DNA of 64,000 nucleotides, taken from Neodontobutis hainanensis (Eukaryota; Chordata; Actinopteri; Gobiiformes; Odontobutidae). Shown here piece by piece: positions 22,001-35,215 of this stretch. The stretch spans positions 1-64,000 of the forward strand of contig JALDNG010000728.1 in the NCBI GenBank assembly GCA_024349245.1, in the 5' to 3' direction. The position numbers and the translations under genes were made by a program. Numbering within the stretch: the first letter of the stretch is position 1; every line of letters starts with the position of its first letter. The notes beneath the pieces were generated by a model. It was not told the DNA's origin, ran no database searches, and saw only the letters and a program-made list of their open reading frames with translations.

Positions 22001-23840
22001 TAGAAAGACTTTGCTAAAACCTGGTCAGTATTGGTTTTGGAGAGATTTGAAGGGAAAAAACAAACCAAATACTTTTCAACTCGACATTCAGGGGCATCTA
22101 CTTGTGATCCTTAACAATAACTGAGCATAAAGCCTTCCGAGCTTCTGATCTCAAAATTACAATTTAAGGCTAAGTAAGTGACATATTTGTAATAAAATAA
22201 GGGTTAAATGTTAAAACTTTATAACTTAAAATTTATAATTTATTTACAATATTTTAATACAATTTTGATATTTTTCTTGATTAAAAACAGAGGTGTTAAA
22301 ACAATCACATTTGTCTTTCAAAAAATAGCACATCAAAAGAACATTTAAAAAAATACATTATATAATATTTATAAAATATATATCAATAGGAGTTTATGCT
22401 GGCAGAGTGACGATAACAGGTTAGCAGCTAATCCAAACAAGACAAAGACATCACTTTGCACTACATCCAATCCCTATTCTGGGACACTCTGTCCTGTACA
22501 CTCAGTGGCATTCACGTAAATTCAATCACATCTATGACTGACGTGTCAATCCACTACGACCCTGGAGGTGAGAGGGGCATAATGTACACCTATAAAAGCT
22601 TCATGTGCTGTAAACTTATTGAGCAAATCACCATGTATCATTTGTTAAATGTTGCCTATTTGTTTTACACTTGTAAGAATTAAAACCGGTCTTCCATGTA
22701 CATTTGTGATCCAGACCAAACAATTATTTTAACAACATTCTTTAACAACACTTTGTTGGTGTGTGGGAGGACACCTGAGAACCCGCCAAAGAATACAAAT
22801 ACCATAAAAAAATGTTGCATTTACCAGGCATGGAGAATTTCTCACTCACTCAACAAAATATTGGCTCATTTAATGATACAATGTAATATATAGTTGGTTC
22901 AGAGGACTAATTCAATAAAAGCTACATCTACATCATAGAATATAGAATCTTTATAGTGAACGAACTGGATGCAGTCATTATTTGCGCCAAAGAGAGTGAA
23001 GTTTAAAAAACAAATAAAAGCTCCATGTCACACTAAAGATGTATTTTGCAACAGAGACACTTTACTCTCCAAGCACCAAGAGCTTCTTTTTCCATTTGAT
23101 CGACGATGGCAGCAGGAGGTCCCTGAAGGGCTGTGGACATCAATTTCAGGCTCCGTGGATTTACGTGGGCCGCTGCTGCTTCCAAGCAATGAGACCAAGG
23201 CAGAACACAGTTATTCTTGGCGTGTAGAAGATCCAAACGCTGCAGGTTGTAGATGCGACACATCTAATGAAATGGTTTTGGAGTGACATTCAGACACGGA
23301 AGGCACTTCTGGGCAAAAGACACCGGAGCAACACTTAACACAGCGTGACTTAGTGCTTTGGATAATGGCCTAATTTGAGAAACTTGTCTCGATCCAGTGA
23401 GGCAGAATGGAGCTAATCTCAGAAATGCAATTCTTTTTAACTCCTACCTGCTTTAGCCTCTCAGACCTTAGACATATCATCACTAATAGAGCAATAGGGC
23501 CATGACCAGTTTATGAAAATGAGGTATTTTTTAATCCACCATATTTTCCAATGTGATAAAGAAGCAAAAAGTCCACAGCAATGTTCCATCCTCAAATTTC
23601 AAGATGCATGACCTTTCTGTGTCCTTTTGTTCCATTTTTAACATTTAGAACATTTGCATTCCAATCCATTTTGTATCTATTTGAACACTACCTATGACTG
23701 CAAAGACAAATCTCATATGGATCAGATCTACTGAGCTGTGTCATTTTGTCTGTGACCTTAATTTATGATTGTATGACAGTTTGGTTGCATTACTAAATTT
23801 GTGCAGGATTTGGGACAGCAGCTCATTTCTCTGGTTTTGA
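19100..23840. other. non-coding intergenic stretch
   Basis: No gene or classifiable repeat is seen over about 4.7 kb. ORFs are short. One plus-strand frame at 22,969-23,286 is open for 105 codons but resembles no family known to me, and the antisense frame is equally open. Confidence 0.5.
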
Positions 23841-23842
23841 TA

Positions 23843-23956
23843 TTGGCACGGTGGCAGCTCACAGCAAGAAGTCCTGGATTTGATCCCCGGGCATGGCAGG
23901 GCCTTTCTGTGTGGAGTCTGCATGTTCTCCCTGTGTCTGTGTAGGTTTCCTCAATT
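23843..23956 (+). repeat. fragment of a common teleost interspersed repeat (R2)
   Basis: The stretch contains GGCAGCTCACAGCAAGAAGTC, GGATTTGATCCCCGGGC and GTGTGGAGTCTGCATGTTCTCC, a block widely repeated in fish genomes. The transposon class is not assigned. Related pieces in this window are at 33,655-33,945, 47,490-47,640 and 57,718-57,980. Confidence 0.6.
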
Positions 23957-26918
23957 CACTCATCCAACACAACTCCTCCAACATGCTCCGTGAACCTGTT
24001 TGAGTCTGTGAATATCATTCTACCTTAACCTAACTCAGCAGAACATGGGAAAAATAAGTCAAAATGAGTATTATTATGTATTTCACAGACCTGGAAAGGA
24101 ATAATCAAAGCCTTACATTTGAGCGTTAATAAGACTTTCATGAGTTCAGGTGGACTTTTGACGTTTTGTGACATTAAAAGTGACATTACTGCAACAACAG
24201 ACCAGTGTGATGCTCCTGAGACATGGGAAGAACTTTTAAGACTTTATAAAAACATTAGAACAGCATTAAAACAAGGTAGTCTAAACTTGTCTGATATCTC
24301 AAATAAAGTAGGAGTTTATTGTGCAGTGTGGAAGTCTGTGGAAAACCTATCATAGATTATGTGGTACAAAAAAGACAAGAGAGCTTCTACTAGAGCAATA
24401 CTCAGTTTGTCCTCTCCAGGCAGTTGTGAGAACAGGAAACAGGAAGTAATTGCTCCTTCCACTTCTATGGAGCTTTTCTTGTCTATTTTATGTTATGCTA
24501 AAGGGTTAATATGAGGCTTTTTATAATGCTGCTGTATTTTTTATAGTAATTTGACATAAACATGTTTTAGAGTGAAGAAATGATAATGAAAGAAAACTCT
24601 GGAAAGTGATCTCCAGGAGACAGTGAATTCTGAATTTACATATTCTTTTGTCCTATGACCGTCATCCGTCATTGCTCTGATGCGTCTAACCTCTGCTCAG
24701 GTTAGTCTTCACAACAACAATCAATTATGGAGCTTTTCTCCAACCAGGCCTCTAAGAAGAGCGAGGATATGTAAATTTTCTCACAGCAGCTTTCTGTACC
24801 ACTCCATAGACCTGCTTATGAGGTTCATGCCCATTAGTTATATGTAATTATAGCCCATTGTAGCCTCAAAACGTAATATCTACAGAACTACTACTGTCCA
24901 GTTTAGAACGTTAGCACTGACCTGTTTTTTTTGTTTTATTTTACCGTTAACTGATTTATAGCTGTTTTCAGCTACTATTGCCCGGGTGTCAATAACGGCC
25001 TCATAGAGGCATTACCCCATTTTTTTATATAAAAAAAAACTAAATGAACAAATAATTGACTTTTATATTTATTCAGAGTTTCCTAAAGCAGTGCAGTGCT
25101 GGTTTTGGATCATTTTCACAATTCAAACTGCAGATACTTCTGTTTGGTGTGTATTCAAAGCACAGACGGACCACCATACGACCAGTGGCTCATAAATAAT
25201 GTGTTGATTTGTCTGTGCAGCTCTGGAATATATAATGAGGGAATAAAAATACCATTAATTCAGGCTCTGTCAGTGATCCACGGTCAGGAGGACGAGAGAG
25301 GAGCCGGCAGAATGAAGGTGAGTTGAATTTAATTGAACCCCTTAAATGAGCTCTCATGTCAAGAGGTGGGAAGGCGGAGAGGCATGAGGAGACAATTATT
25401 TTGATTTTGTGTTGTCTACATAATAGACCAGGACTAATGAAGATTGCTTTATGAGGAAAATGTGCAACACAGAATAAATGAGTCTTGCTCCAGACTTGTC
25501 TTGGTAGCTTTAGACTATTTTTGAGGTCAGGTTTTTGTCTCAGAATGAAACATATGAGGAAGCCTAAACACAATTCTTTAATAAGATCATCATGAAAGTG
25601 AAAAATAATCATCAAGGAGGTGTAACAACATTATTCATGTTATTTGAAGGATATCACCGTTCTTTGTCACTATTTACTGCACTATGGAGTGACTATTTGT
25701 AGAGGTGCCCGTTTTTCTCTTGACTGAGAAGAAGAACTTCACAGTGCATTATTAAAAGTAGTCAACAGTGATGGTCAATAGATGTTTGCCACAAAAGCAC
25801 ATCCGTGACATGTCTTGACTCTCCAACCAACATGTCTGAATGAAACAAATTAAAAACACAAGTTTGAACTTCTGTGGAAACATAATTATTAATAACATTA
25901 ATGATTAACATTAGTAACATGGCTCTATAGCTTAAGGCTAGAAAGTCTACCTGGTGCTCGTGCTGGTCGTGTCGTTGTGTCGGGAGGTGTCCTGACGTGT
26001 GAGTGTTGAGGGAAGGTTAAATGATTGTTTGATCAGATAATGTAATGTAAAAAGAACACAAAAGCTGTTGTCCTCATTGGCTACGCAGAGGCTGCTCTCA
26101 CCTGATTTACAAAGAGCCTGTAATAATAAGTGCTTAACTTAACACATACCTCACAGCGACAGGCCCTTTCCTGAACATGACTACAAGAGACCTCTTCCTG
26201 CAGCTGTACTGTGAATGTGGTTTCCATTTTCTTAGTTTAATTCAATGACATCGACACAGACGACTATGGAAGGAAATCTTCAGAAATTAGCTACAATATT
26301 GACTCAAGAAATTTGGTTGCTCATATCACATTATGTGGTACTGGCATTAGCAGGTGAGTCATGGAGTCATTTTCAGATGCAACCACTCTCATTTCTAGTT
26401 TGAATATATCTGTAGTGGATCTGAGTGTGTGATTGTGTCTGTAGTGTTCCCTTGAATCATGTCCTGAGCCATTTTCACACATCCTAACTGTTTTTAGTGT
26501 TATTTCACCTGGACTCTCCACTGACATTCTTTGTGTTCATACAAGCAATGAATGATCGTGGGGTTTTACAAAGAAGCAGTGGAAGAGCGGGGAATGGTTT
26601 CTTAATTAGCCTTTTTTTTTTAAAGAAAAAAAAAGGGGAACAATGCATATTAATGAACATTAAAACAAATATAAACATGCCAGATTATAGCCCTAGGCTA
26701 ATTTCCATCTGCAGACCCTCCGGCAGGTAGACGTTACACAAAAAGAACGAAACTGAAAAAGAAAGAAAGGACCCCCAATACAACAAAGTCAATATTATTT
26801 CAGACAATAGAACAAAAAGTAAATAAATAATAAATATTTAAATTTGAGAGATTCATTAAACAATATTTATCAAGAATGTGTCAGTTGTGGTAAGAAAAAG
26901 GTTTCTTGTCTAAATTTT
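23957..26918. other. non-coding intergenic stretch
   Basis: No gene is recognised. A short T-run/A-run inverted pair near 26,608-26,636 may mark the tail of the adjoining LINE fragment. Confidence 0.5.
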
Positions 26919-27225
26919 TCAAAGCCCTTTTGTGCATGATTCAGCAAATCTAACAGAAGAACCAGTGTATGACCAGCTGCTAATGCAATACTCAATATGA
27001 GACAGTATTATTGAGTGTAGGAATGTGACTGCTGCTCTGTCTGTCAGGGATGCTCTAATATGTTTGAAATTCCTTATATAAAAATTTGTAGTTTTAACAA
27101 TGTTTTGAACATGCTTTCTTAGTTTTGAATCTAAGTAGACCGCAATGTATTTAAATACTTCTTGTCCTCCAAAATAGACCCTTACTGTAACTAAAGAAAA
27201 TGGATACAGTCTTTTTAACATTCAA
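26919..27225 (-). pseudogene. LINE reverse transcriptase fragment
   Basis: The minus-strand frame reads VFKYIAVYLDSKLRKHVQNI ... NFYIRNFKHIRASLTDRAA ... FLHSIILSHIEYCISSW. This matches the region downstream of the RT catalytic core in non-LTR retrotransposons of fish (KYLGVYLD and LEYC blocks). The FADD motif and the remainder are missing or too decayed to see. Clade is not assigned. Confidence 0.7.
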
Positions 27226-27897
27226 GCATTGAACAAGAATCAATTAACCATTTCTGTAGATCATCTAGAGCTTTCGAGAGTTGTCACAACATTTCTCAGG
27301 GTCATTACACAAAGTCATTTCTGACCAGTCATGGTTATTTAAGGCTGTAAATAAATATTCTTCTTGATTCTTTGTTATAAATGACTCTTGAGATTATGTT
27401 GCTTCTTGATACGTTCTCTGGAAACAAAAATAGCATTGTGTTCATTGTGTTAAGCTTTTGTTGTTCCGATTTACATTGAAAGTATAACTTCTTTGTTAAG
27501 GTCACAATGTGTTAGAAGGGTCTACAATTGAGTTTAGAACTCTACTTTTGCAGAAGGTGGACGATAAAGACATATTACTGTAAAGGATATTTCTGTGCAA
27601 AGTGACATATTAACTCCAACACATTCAACTGAGATTTCATCTGGTACAATAATTTGTGTACAGTTTATAACATCCTTAACATACAACTAAACATCACCTC
27701 CTTTTTCCTGAAGCCTGTCCCTTCAATAGACATTATAGCCTTGTAGCGTTACAGCTGCTTCTGGAGATGAGGAATTAAGCCAGGTTTCTGTTAACCCCAG
27801 GAAATCAATGTTAGAGTTGATAAGAAGATGTTCCAATTGTTCTCTTTTTGGCGTCATGCTGCGTATATTCAAAAGCCGCTTAACAGCCCTCTATTTT

Positions 27898-28187
27898 TAT
27901 ATTGTGGGTCCCATATTGTCCTGGCTTGGTTAGAACTAAACCTGGTGAAGCAGTGTTTAAGTTTAATGGAGCACAAATCTAGAACAACCTCCCAGTAAGT
28001 AAAACAAGCCTCAACTTTAACAGTGTTCAAAAGGAGGTTAAAAACCTTCCTCTTTAGCTACACTATTTAAAGTGTTTTTATCTGCACTCTTCTGTTAAAA
28101 TGTTAAATCTTGTAAATTGTCTTTTATTCCTGTAAAGCACTTTGAGTTACCCAGTGTATGAATTGTGCTATACAAATCAAATTGCTT
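27898..28187 (+). repeat. L2-like LINE 3' end
   Basis: The stretch parallels 36,935-37,215: GTTAGAACTAAACCTGGTGA, then AACCTTCCTCTTTAGC, then CACTTTGAGTTACCCAGTGT and GTGCTATACAAATCAAATTG. The last part is the characteristic 3' tail shared by many teleost L2-type LINEs. Confidence 0.75.
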
Positions 28188-31100
28188 TGCCTTCTCTGAT
28201 TGGTTTGATGTCATTCTAGTTGCATCCAGATACAGATTATTGTCTGACAAGCAAGCTCCACAGTACAGTCTGTTCCACAAAACCATCGGGGCAGGCTTCC
28301 ACAGAGAGTTTTTGCATGTCTTTAATTAAAAATGTGTGAGTATCTGTGTAATGTACTGTTTATGTATAATTGGTGAGTAACCTTGTTTAATCCAGTCAGA
28401 GCAGCTCCATGCTGTTTACTTTTGTAACAGTAAAACGGTCCTTTCTTCAAACCTAAAACACTCCCAGAATTGTCGGAGCTGACACATCATTGGTCACAGC
28501 GATACGCCGGTAAGGTCAGGGTTCAGACGTAAATACTTTGCTTGGAGCAGTTCAAGATGGATTTTTATAAACCCCCAAATCTTGCAATAATCCAACGCAA
28601 GGTAAGTTTAGGTGTGTGTATTGGCAAGCACCTGGCGATACGATACATATCACAACACACATGCCACAATACAATATATATCCCGATATATTCCGATACT
28701 GTATTGTAAGATAATGTAGTACAATTTTAAAAATAGTGAGAACTGAAACTATATCTCACAACATTTGTTACTTATTTTTTACTAAATAAGCAACAAACTT
28801 TTTCAGACGTACTCTACACTGTGTTTGATTACAATTAGGGAAAGAAAGTGTATTCGGCTGTAATTTGAATCTATATGAGAATCACGCCTTGGAATATCGT
28901 AATATTTAACAGAAAAGATTTTTTTTTACATGCCTAATTGGTACTGCGGTCTGGAAATTCAAGTGTCGACACAATGTGTTGAATCAAAAAGTACCAGGAT
29001 GGCTGGTCAGGTTACTTGTCTTGTTTAAATTCCACTGAAAATATGAAATTGTCAGTATAGAAGCCCAGGTTTACTGTTGAATACACTCTTTTCTTTACAA
29101 GCTGCAGGTTGTAGTAATGGCAGTAATGTACTAATGTAGAAATGGCAAGACCATATTTTATTACGTTTCACACAGCACAGCAGCTTTTTCCAGCCTTTTC
29201 TGCTTTTGCATATACACAGTTTGACTATGCCCTTTTGGGATTACAGCACCACAAACAAGCATGGATTTAAAAATAACCCCAGCTCAACACTAGTGCACTG
29301 GAGTCATCGGTGGCTAAAAATAAAACCTGATGACTTGACTTGGCTTTCACCTGGTCTTGTGTGCTTCTAAGTGAATTACATAAGTATGATACGTAATATT
29401 ACAAATTACTCTGAAGCATGGAATGCATTAAGCGCAATACAAAATAATTATGTTAATGTAAATGTCTTCTGCCAGAGGGTTAGAGCAAACCTAGCGTGTG
29501 TGGTTTCCAGTGAGGAGAGTTAAGGCTGAGGTGTGTGTCAGAGAAAGAAAAAGCATTTAAGACATCAATGAATATTTTAGAGAGCGCGAGCCATGGGAGG
29601 GACGGGTGAACTGGAAGGGAGTCGGGCTTGCCGAGAGACGGAGAGATAATTTAATAGACGAGCAGAGCGAATGTGTCGGAGGAGTCGAGCTGCAGGGATA
29701 GGAGATGAATGAACGGCAGAATAATCTGCACTAAGAAACGAAGAGACATTCATTTAATAAGATGGATGAATGGACAAATAGATCTATTGTGCCGTGTCAG
29801 AATTTCTCTTAAATGAGAAGTCCCTGACAGCCTTAAGGTGTGGAAGAATAGAACCGAAAGTACAAAGGACACACATTTTTAGTTTTACAAAGGTGTACAA
29901 GTCATAATACAAATGACACACAGCTTTATAAACTCTTCTGTTCAGACAACAGTGATGGACTTTTATTTTGATAATAAAATTGTTTATTTCCTGTTATTAG
30001 TGATTACTGATTGCTCTCAGTCCTGCTCAGGTCATGTCCTGCAGCTGTTATTCAAACACATTCGGGATGTTATGTGCTTCATGCTAATCCAAACATAAAC
30101 ATAACTAACCACTGTCTACATTCTGCAACCTGGGAATCTGGGATGGGAGGCATGAACAATGTACGCCTCTCAACAATGTAAAAACAAGCTATACTGTATA
30201 ATCCTATGTATTGTAATCTCTGTAAGAGATTCACTCTGTACCATTGTTACCGTGTATGTATAGTTTCATTCTTGCAAGAATTAAGCTGGAGTATTCATTC
30301 ACAATTATACCTGCTGTCTCCATCGTCTCACTCATTGATCCGAGTTAAGAGAATGATTTTAATATATTTATACAGGACTATATCAGTGCTGACCCCATAG
30401 TCAACCTCTTTTATATGTTTTTGGTAAATAAAGTTTGGAGCACTCAGAAACCTACACAAACACAGAGAGAACATGTAAACGCTTGTACTTATGCCTTAAC
30501 AAATAAGCACACATATTGTATTGTGTAAAAATTCCAATTGTCTGCAAGTAAAAAAGAAACCCAGAAATATAGTATTGCATTTGAAGCAGGACGTGAGATC
30601 ATGTGCACACAGGAACAATGTTAATGTCAGGTCTGAACAGCAGAGCAGGACCCTTGTGAGTGGATAACTGGAAAATGTGTTGAAATTGCGTGGTTCCAAC
30701 TGCATCTCTCAAGGGCAGCTGTGAAATTCAACAGGCGTGTGCAGGTCAGAGGTCATGCATGAGTGGTGTTTAGGCCAAGCACAAGGGTGTTTTAGCCATC
30801 AGAAGTAAACCAAACACCACTTCAGAAAATGAGAGATGTGAGGGGAAGAGCCGACCAGGGGAGTGTGAGTTTAGGAACACAAGTCGAGAACACAGACTTC
30901 CATCTGACACTGTACAAAAGCACATGCAGCTGTGTAAATTGTACTCTACATGGCTGATATGGATTAACATAAACAAAAGAGGGGATATTTTATTGTAAAT
31001 TACAAACATAGGTTACAACCATGTGCCTTTTTACATTTTCTTTTCACTTTAGAAAGTCAGATCCCTTTTGTTCAAAGAAAAGATCCACCATGTTCCAAAG

Positions 31101-31500
31101 TTGATCAAGATGGAGCATTTAGTCTTTAAAGATTATAATTCCCTCAGCTCCTGAAACAGCTCTGGTAGAGGGCTTTTGTTATGGTGAATGTGTTTTACAG
31201 TTAAACTGGAGAAATACAATAATTTGACTGGAGTATGGTCAACATGTTACTATTAGTATAGAATACAAGCAGTTGAAACTTTCAATGCACTGTTTAAGAC
31301 ATGATTTAAGTCACTATAACACTCTTTATGAAACAGTTGGCTTTACAGGACGCATCTGTTGTAGAGCAGCAAGAAAAATAGAGCTATACAAAATGTAAAA
31401 TAACGTAATCTATGAGTTTAAGGTGTTTTTGAACCCAACTGATATCTGTTTTCCCCATTTACTTCCTCCATTTGCTCTTCTTGTGTGGTTTATTGGCTGT
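28188..31500. other. non-coding intergenic stretch with a GA-rich island
   Basis: No gene is seen. 29,580-29,720 is purine-rich with several CpGs, unlike its surroundings. Otherwise it is plain AT-rich DNA. Confidence 0.5.
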
Positions 31501-33654
31501 CACTTCCTGCATTAGGTGCAAAGGGCCGAACTATGTAAGCAAACATGCTTTCACAAAAACACCAGACCTTGGTTCAGACTCAGACCAAAGAGCAGCTGTT
31601 TGCTCTGAACCATGGTCCACTGGAGCTTTCACACCTGAAGATCTGGTTCAAACCAGACGAGAAAGTCCGAAAGTCCAGACCAAACAGTGCAGGTGTGAAA
31701 GGGCCCTTAGATTCAGTCACCAACTCACCTACACATGCATTAGTTTGGATCACTTACATAATCTGACAGCGGATTGCACACACAACTTTCTTGCTGTGAC
31801 GCATGCACTCCATAGAAAATATTAAGGGGAAACAGTTGCAGCTCTCTAAATCTTTAGTTTAGAAAGTTATAAAGCTGTGAATGGGCTCAGCACAAGTTAT
31901 AACCTATATCACTGAGCTCCAATAGAGTCTCAACTTTTTCCAACCTTCAGTCCTCAAACTCTTCGTTAGCGTGTTCCCTTTCTGGCTCAGTTTTCTCTCC
32001 CACTGAGCCCAACCAAGTGGTGCCTGTCTCCCAAAAATGAGAAAAAATAAAAAAGATGCTGTTGCTATCATGACTGAGAAGTTAACTACAATCTTCAATC
32101 TAAGCCAAACTGGACCAAGGATGAGTGGAGGAACAAATGGAACATGTTTCATCTCTCAAACTCACCTCAGACGACCTGAATGCTTCTTTCTCCAAGAGGA
32201 TAATGCTATGCTAAAGCCAAGACAACCTTATCAATCTGGAGAGCTGCAGCAGATGTCAAACATACATGTTTATGGAGTCTATCAAAAGTGCCCGACTGAG
32301 TCTGTTTCAAAACTGCTTTCAAAGAGTTATTTGGCAAAGAGCTGCTGCCGTCTCCAGGCTGGCCATCCTCCACCCACATCCTCACATACAACTGGTATCC
32401 ACAGGCTGACTTGGAAAAACAGCACAACCTCACTGTAAAACTGAGTTGCACACTCCTTCACATTGCTAAGAAAGCAAGAAACTTTATTATTGTTGTTGAA
32501 TTTATTCTCCTGTTAAATTGAACTATTAAAACATGCCAACCTACTATGGTTCTGAGGGCTGTTGTTAGGTTTTATCCTCCATCTTTTTGAGGATTTAACT
32601 CACTTTTAACTCGATCATCACTGTGACAGTTCCAAAGGAGAAGTATAACTGCTCTCCTTTTATCATAATCGTTTATACTTTATTGATAAGGGAACCATCT
32701 CTTTACATGATTCTGCATATACTTCAAAAAAAGTGAAATGACTTTGCGGATGAGCTCAGGTTTAAAACACTCCAACTTTTGTGCAGCTAAATAAATAAAA
32801 TTGACCATAACAATTTATTATGTAGACCTAGTCCTCAGATAGCCATTATTAGCAAATAACATGAGTCAATTTCTTTAAAGACCAATCCCACCACACTACT
32901 GTGATTCCCTGTAATGTAATTGGTTTGGAAAGATTTAAAAAGTCTTTGTACATTTAGAACCAGTTTGAGTCACTCCATGGATTTAAGTGATATCTTCTTT
33001 TACAGGACTGACCTCCATCAGATCTGTGACCTTTTAATCTGAAAGCAGTCTGAGCCTCGTCTACAGAGCTTGTGCAGGGCTCTTTTGGAAGTCCGGGTAA
33101 AAAACTTTTTCTGTCACAGACTCCACAGCTTTGCAAAGCTTATACCTTCAGTCTCTGCAGATCTATAGAAAAGCGGTTTTATTTTTTATGTCCCATCCCA
33201 GTCCCAACTCCAAAACCCCCGTCATCTATTTAATTTTACATTTAGATGGCTAAAACATGAGAGCATGTGCATGGGGGCTGTAGTACACCTGTTCTACGGG
33301 CCGCATGATGTGAAAATATGTGCCAATGAGAAACTCAGCATCTAACTAAATACAAAATTTGTTTGCTAAAATTAGCTATTTGTTTTAATAGGAACACAAA
33401 CACTGTAGATTTTAATATGAAGTCACTAATAACAACACATACCTGCTCTTTCGACACAGCGACGCCCCTCGCACTGGAAACACACTACCTGTGAACACGC
33501 TGTAAAAAATAAACTGTCAAACTTGTGTTAAAAAACTGAAAGCACTGGTTGCCAGTATTTTGCTGCTATGGGACATTAGTAGTTCACAATATTTGTATGG
33601 CACATTCCTAGAGAAAAAGGAAAAACTAAACAAAAACAAAAACCATATTATTAT
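31501..33654. other. non-coding stretch
   Basis: 31,560-31,710 contains the GGTGTGAAAGGGCCC block common at the ends of fish miniature transposons, but a matching inverted end was not found. 32,037-32,438 is an open + frame without recognisable similarity. Confidence 0.4.
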
Positions 33655-33945
33655 TTATTCATTTTCTACCACTTAGTCCTGTCAGGGGTCACAGGTGACT
33701 GGAGCCTATCCCAGCAGCTTTGGGCTTGAGGCAGGGTACACCCTGGACAATGGCCGGATGGTCGCAGGGCTAACATTTAGCGACAGACAGAGACAGACAA
33801 CCATTCACTCTCACATTCATTCACTTGGGACACTTTAGAGTTGCCAATTAACCTGTACATGCATGTGTTTGGACGTTGGGAGGAAGCTGGAGTACCCGGA
33901 GAGAACCCACGGTCACACGTGGAGGACATGCAGACTCCTCACAGA
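33655..33945 (-). repeat. teleost interspersed repeat R2, long copy
   Basis: The stretch is similar, in opposite orientation, to 57,718-57,980. It includes GACTGGAGCCTATCCCAGCA, ACCATTCACTCTCACATTCA and GGAGTACCCGGAGAGAACCC, and starts next to a decayed TTCATTTTCTACCACTTAG end. Class unassigned. Confidence 0.75.
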
Positions 33946-34685
33946 AAAACATACTATTTTGCTTTAGATTTTTTCAATTATATTCAAAGTATTTCTGTAA
34001 ATTTAAAGGCAAATATAGTCTGAATTTGTATTATTAATAGAGTAAAAAAATCACTTATGGTAATTCTCTAAACAAATGCAATTAAGGGTTATCAAATGTA
34101 TTATGTGTTCTGGAGTGTTTAAAGTAATGTGTATTTACCCCAAAGATACTGTTTTGGTTTTTACAGGTATTTCCTGTTTGCAAAAGTTTCAGACTTTTTT
34201 TAAAAATTGTGTTACTATAAAGAAGAACAGCACAGATTAAAGTGAAATAAAGATAAAGATGAGTGGAGTGCAGGGGTCAGCTGGAGAGACGGGTGGCTGC
34301 TGGAGCTGGTAGAGCAGATGAAAAGAAAGCACTGGATGCTGATGCGGCAGGCTGTGCTGACGTGACGAGTGTTCCCAAACACCGGCGGCGGCAACTGCAG
34401 AGCCGCTGCATTATCATAGTCACACTCTCGTACTCTAGCCGGACCTGAGGGAGAAGCTCAGGCAGCGCCGTAGGAAATGAGCACAGAAGCTCCTGTTCTG
34501 CTCCTCAAGAGGTTACTGTGTTCCCCTGCAACGCATAAGGACAGGAACGGGACATTTGACCAAGACTTTGCCACAGAACTCAAGGCCCCTGGACCAAATA
34601 TAGTTTGTAGATTATAACTTTTTTTCACCCTGACTATTAAGAAAAACTGTTTTACTTGGTGTAAAATGAATTAAGCTGAGCCAGC

Positions 34686-34760
34686 TGAGGTGGCTCTGGC
34701 ATCTGTTCTGGATGCCTCCCTCAGAGGGTTTCTGGGCACATGCCACCTGAAGAAGCCCCG
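34686..34760 (+). repeat. RTE/Rex3-like LINE fragment, left part
   Basis: The + strand matches the minus-strand LINE around 11,280-11,330 (GAGGTGGCTCTGGCATCTGT followed by a GGATGCCTCCC block). It is continued at 35,105 after an inserted SINE-like segment. Confidence 0.7.
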
Positions 34761-35104
34761 TGATAGAAATATTATTATTGCATCAATTTTATATAGCGCT
34801 TTTTCTGGAGATGCAAAGACGCTTTACATATTAATTATTCATTCACTCCATAGTCACACACTGGTGGTAGTAAGCTACATCTGTAACCACAGATGCCCTG
34901 GGGCAGACTGACAGAGACGTGGCAGCCATTCCGCACCACGGCCTCTCCGACCATCACCACATACATTCACTGAACATTCTTACACATTCATAATAGGCAA
35001 GGTGGGTTAAGTGTTGAATTGAATTGTGGGGAGAGCGGGAATCAAACCTACTACCTTCTAGTTGAAAAACGGCCGCTCACTGAGCCACAGCCGCACAAGG
35101 TACA
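34761..35104 (-). repeat. tRNA-derived SINE inserted in a LINE fragment
   Basis: The minus strand starts near 35,095 with a tRNA-like A box (GTGGCTCAGTGAGCGGC) and a B-box-like AGGTTTGATTCCCG. It ends near 34,770 with an AGCGCTATATAAAAT-type tail. It separates two parts of one LINE 3' end. The tRNA head shares the CGGGAAT and GGGGAGAG blocks with the SINE at 57,181-57,395, but the body differs. Confidence 0.65.
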
Positions 35105-35215
35105 CTATGTCCTTCGGCTGGCCTGGGAATGCCTCGATGTTCTCACAGAAGAGCTAGAGGAAGTGTCTAGGGAGAGGGAAGTCTGGGCATCCCTGCTTAG
35201 GCGGCTGCACCTACC
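35105..35215 (+). repeat. RTE/Rex3-like LINE fragment, right part
   Basis: The + frame encodes RLAWECLDVLTEELEEVSRE then REVWASLL, matching the C-terminal end of the LINE protein at 11,080-11,200 (RLTWERLGIPPEELEEVSGE). Heavily mutated. Confidence 0.8.

Noticed and set aside
22969..23286. 105-codon + strand ORF, with open antisense frame
   Set aside because: No domain, no splice or promoter context and no resemblance to a known family; chance frame most likely.
31472..31825. 117-codon + ORF and possible miniature transposon
   Set aside because: The GGTGTGAAAGGGCCC block suggests an element end, but the opposite inverted end could not be found; the ORF has no similarity.
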